Source: M3007 sp041392625 (GTDB lineage: Bacteria > Bacteroidota > Bacteroidia > Chitinophagales > Saprospiraceae). Taken from it: a DNA stretch of 64,000 nucleotides. Of the stretch, positions 62,105 to 64,000 are shown piece after piece. The first letter of the stretch is position 1, and every line of letters begins with the position of its first letter. Below the pieces are notes generated by a model. The model did not search any database. It had not been told where the DNA came from and saw only the letters and a program-made list of their open reading frames with translations. The position numbers and the translations under genes were made by a program. Location of the stretch: positions 124,001 through 188,000 of the forward strand of contig JAWKLR010000005.1 of NCBI GenBank assembly GCA_041392625.1. Reading direction: 5' to 3'.

Positions 62105-64000
62105 TTAGAATGAATAGCGCAAGCCTACCTGCAATTGCCAGCGGGAAGAAAGGCTAAAATCATCAAAAAACGTGCTCGTCTGAGCAGTATCAAATGTGTA
62201 CGTTGGCGTACCAGTAGCACCATCTACACTTACTGCAACAGGTTGTACCAGGCCGGTGTAGGTGGCAAATTGGCGAACACCCCAGCTTGAATTTAATAGG
62301 TTTCCAACATTCAGGACATCAATGCTCAATTGAACGGTGTTGTTGTTTGGAAGTATGAAGTCCTGAAGAATTCGCATGTCAAAACGAGAGAACCAGGGGC
62401 TCAAGGAAGCATATTTTTCTGCGTAGGCTCCACGGTTTCCACTCAGATAGTCGTCCTGGGCAATGTAGCTTTTGAATCCGGTGCGTTGCGCAGCTTGCTC
62501 CTCAGCACTTCCGGTAAACGCCATTTGATCAATCTCTCCATCGGTTGGAATGTAGAGCAAATCGTTGAGGCTTGAGCCGTCGTTGTTGATGTCGCCGGCA
62601 TAGGTAAAGCTAAACCGCCCACCTTGGGCGTATTCTCCAAAAATAGCAATTGAAGTTGCCATTTTACCGTATTCAAAACGCTTCATACCGGCACCTACGA
62701 TGCGGTGTTTGTTTCCGTAGAGGGATGGCGCCAGTTCTGGTGTGTTGGTTTGTTGAATGTTCCCCGGATTCCGGTCGTATGCATCGGATGAAATCTCTGC
62801 ATCAATCGAAGCGGCATCTTTTGCGTCCAGGAAGTTGTAGCCGATTTGGAACATAGATCCGTCCTCCCAGTTTTTGGTGACCTGGAAGGTGGAATTGAAG
62901 GTATATCCCAGGTTGGTGTTGGTAAACACATATGCATTGGTAGCTCCTCCGAAAATGGTTGCGCGATCGCTGTCGAGGTATCTCGGGCGGTTATCAACGC
63001 CACTCAGTGTGCCGGTAGGAGGCTTCAGGCCATAGTTGCGTACCATCATCGCATTGATGTCTTTGGTATACACCAGATCGATGGTACCAATCCAGCCCGA
63101 TCCAAATTGTTGATCAAAGCCCAGGTTGGAACGCCATACCTGAGGGAATTTGAAATCGGGATCGGTAACACAGTAAAAGAAGAAATCCGGGTTGGCAACC
63201 TGGTTTCCAATCCAGACAAATGGGAAACGGCCGGTGAACAGACCGGAACCACCACGCAACTGGCTGGAGCGGTCGCCTTTTAGGTCGTAATTAAAACCAA
63301 AACGGGGAGAGAATAAAGGCGTCTGTTTTGGAAGCACGGTATGATCAAAGAAAACAGAGTTTCCATCTTCATCAAAATATTCGATGTCTGGTGCATAGGT
63401 GCCTCCGTCAGCCAAAAGTCCTCCTTTCCGATCGATGTTTTGCTGGATGAGTTCTTTAGTATCAAAATACAAAGGCATATCCATTCGAAGTCCAAGGGTG
63501 AGGACAAGTTTGTCATTTGCTTGCCACTCATCTTGTCCGTAAAATGCCAGTTGGCCCAAGTTCGTTTCGGCGAGGGCCCAGGCATCGTTGGTATTGTTGT
63601 CTGTAAATGCTTGTTGAGCTCCTGCAACCTCGGCATCAAAATCACCGGAGTTGATGAAGTTTGCAAAATCAGCAATGTCAACATCCGGGAAGAAAACCCG
63701 TGCGCCATAGGCTGTCAGGTTGAAGGAGTTGTTGAAATCAAACCGCTCCAGGCTGGCACCGAGGGTAAACGTGTGTGCCCCGGCATAAATGTTGAAGTTA
63801 TCGTTGATCTGATACACATCCTGATCCAGAACATTGTGCACAGAGAATGGTTCATGCCCGGCTACAATGTAGCGCTGTCCGTTTTTCCCGATATTGAGTA
63901 CAGGGAAGGGAGAAGAAAACGGATCGCGGGAATCGCGGAATTGGGTGTAGCCCACCTGCAGTTTGTTTGCATATTTATTTCCAAACAGCGACTTGAGTTC
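62105..64000 (-). CDS. Oar-like TonB-dependent receptor, C-terminal part
   Basis: The frame remains open to the right edge, so the N-terminal signal, the carboxypeptidase-regulatory domain and the plug are outside; 631 residues are visible. They are outer-membrane barrel strands with alternating residues (AHTFTLGASLERFDFNNSFN, DKLVLTLGLRMDMPLYFD, QVGYTQFRDSR), a DYDLKGDRSSQLRGG-like segment typical of Oar-like receptors (FGFNYDLKGDRSSQLRGGSGLFTGRFPFVWIGNQ), SIDVLNVGNLLNSSWGVRQF, and a terminal Phe (QVGLRYSF) for barrel insertion. It probably imports a large or hydrophobic substrate by TonB energy; the substrate is unknown. Confidence 0.93.
   Translation of the reverse strand, partial: ELKSLFGNKYANKLQVGYTQFRDSRDPFSSPFPVLNIGKNGQRYIVAGHEPFSVHNVLDQDVYQINDNFNIYAGAHTFTLGASLERFDFNNSFNLTAYGARVFFPDVDIADFANFINSGDFDAEVAGAQQAFTDNNTNDAWALAETNLGQLAFYGQDEWQANDKLVLTLGLRMDMPLYFDTKELIQQNIDRKGGLLADGGTYAPDIEYFDEDGNSVFFDHTVLPKQTPLFSPRFGFNYDLKGDRSSQLRGGSGLFTGRFPFVWIGNQVANPDFFFYCVTDPDFKFPQVWRSNLGFDQQFGSGWIGTIDLVYTKDINAMMVRNYGLKPPTGTLSGVDNRPRYLDSDRATIFGGATNAYVFTNTNLGYTFNSTFQVTKNWEDGSMFQIGYNFLDAKDAASIDAEISSDAYDRNPGNIQQTNTPELAPSLYGNKHRIVGAGMKRFEYGKMATSIAIFGEYAQGGRFSFTYAGDINNDGSSLNDLLYIPTDGEIDQMAFTGSAEEQAAQRTGFKSYIAQDDYLSGNRGAYAEKYASLSPWFSRFDMRILQDFILPNNNTVQLSIDVLNVGNLLNSSWGVRQFATYTGLVQPVAVSVDGATGTPTYTFDTAQTSTFFDDFSLSSRWQLQVGLRYSF

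Noticed and set aside
1..64000. tRNA, rRNA or tmRNA genes
   Set aside because: I searched by eye for T-loop and other conserved segments and found none; weak matches such as near 3823 and 46646 lack the paired arms.

Overview
The window is chromosomal DNA of a Bacteroidota bacterium, most likely Saprospirales (Lewinella/Haliscomenobacter-like) by gene content; the order is an inference. The evidence for the phylum is direct: type IX secretion tails of type A (ends of the first gene, the beta-helix gene and a broken hydrolase) and of type B (1967-residue protein), an Oar-like TonB-dependent receptor, many Bacteroidota-specific families (DUF2723, DUF4159, DUF4230, DUF4382), and repeated TAnnTTTG -7 promoter elements, several with a TTG about 20 bp upstream. 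No rRNA, tRNA, CRISPR array, prophage or transposase gene was seen.

Layout. 1-5.9 kb: the end of a T9SS surface protein, then a tight six-gene minus-strand operon (ABC membrane protein, ABC ATPase, DUF3841, alpha/beta hydrolase, GNAT, membrane-anchored unknown). 6-8.8 kb: a secreted beta-helix protein with a frameshift in its signal peptide, a broken alpha/beta hydrolase and an HsdR-N-like nuclease-fold protein. 9-18.3 kb: lipid-kinase-like protein, aconitase with a hairpin leader, lipoprotein, aspartyl-tRNA synthetase, CapA-like protein, DUF4230, secreted helical protein, NUDIX. 18.8-30.5 kb: membrane protein, giant type-B T9SS protein, O6-methylguanine methyltransferase, barrel-like protein, M3 peptidase, DUF4159. 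30.5-43.4 kb: DUF2723, NAD kinase, a tandem repeat block, penicillin-binding protein 1A, OmpA protein with calcium-type repeats, sensor kinase, DUF4382. 47-50.4 kb: an SGNH hydrolase / carbamoyltransferase / DUF5989 / SxtJ operon. 50.6-53.1 kb: two acetyltransferases, a ferric-reductase-like membrane protein, an OmpH/Skp chaperone. 58.9-64 kb: an RND efflux permease and a TonB-dependent receptor running off the right edge.

Three blocks (7.6-8.3, 43.5-47.1 and 53.4-58.5 kb) are full of genes whose motifs are still readable but whose frames are broken many times: alpha/beta hydrolases, a PPOX-family flavoprotein, a GNAT, a second OmpH, a long RluA-type pseudouridine synthase and a conserved secreted or barrel-like family. 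The rest of the window is essentially free of frameshifts. These blocks are either decaying DNA or poorly resolved consensus sequence.

The most unusual content is non-coding. A family of about 280-bp imperfect palindromes (called family A here; core GCCCTTCGGGC) sits between genes at 51.1, 55.7, 56.8 and 58.6 kb, with simpler copies at 8.8 kb and a tandem array at 34.8-35.3 kb. Two copies have inner stems that differ in sequence yet remain self-complementary. The element supplies the last codons and stop of at least one gene and is joined to an identical promoter/start segment in front of two unrelated genes. Two further inverted-repeat families (B, TGTTTGGGATTTT; C, GTAGAGACG) also lie at gene ends.
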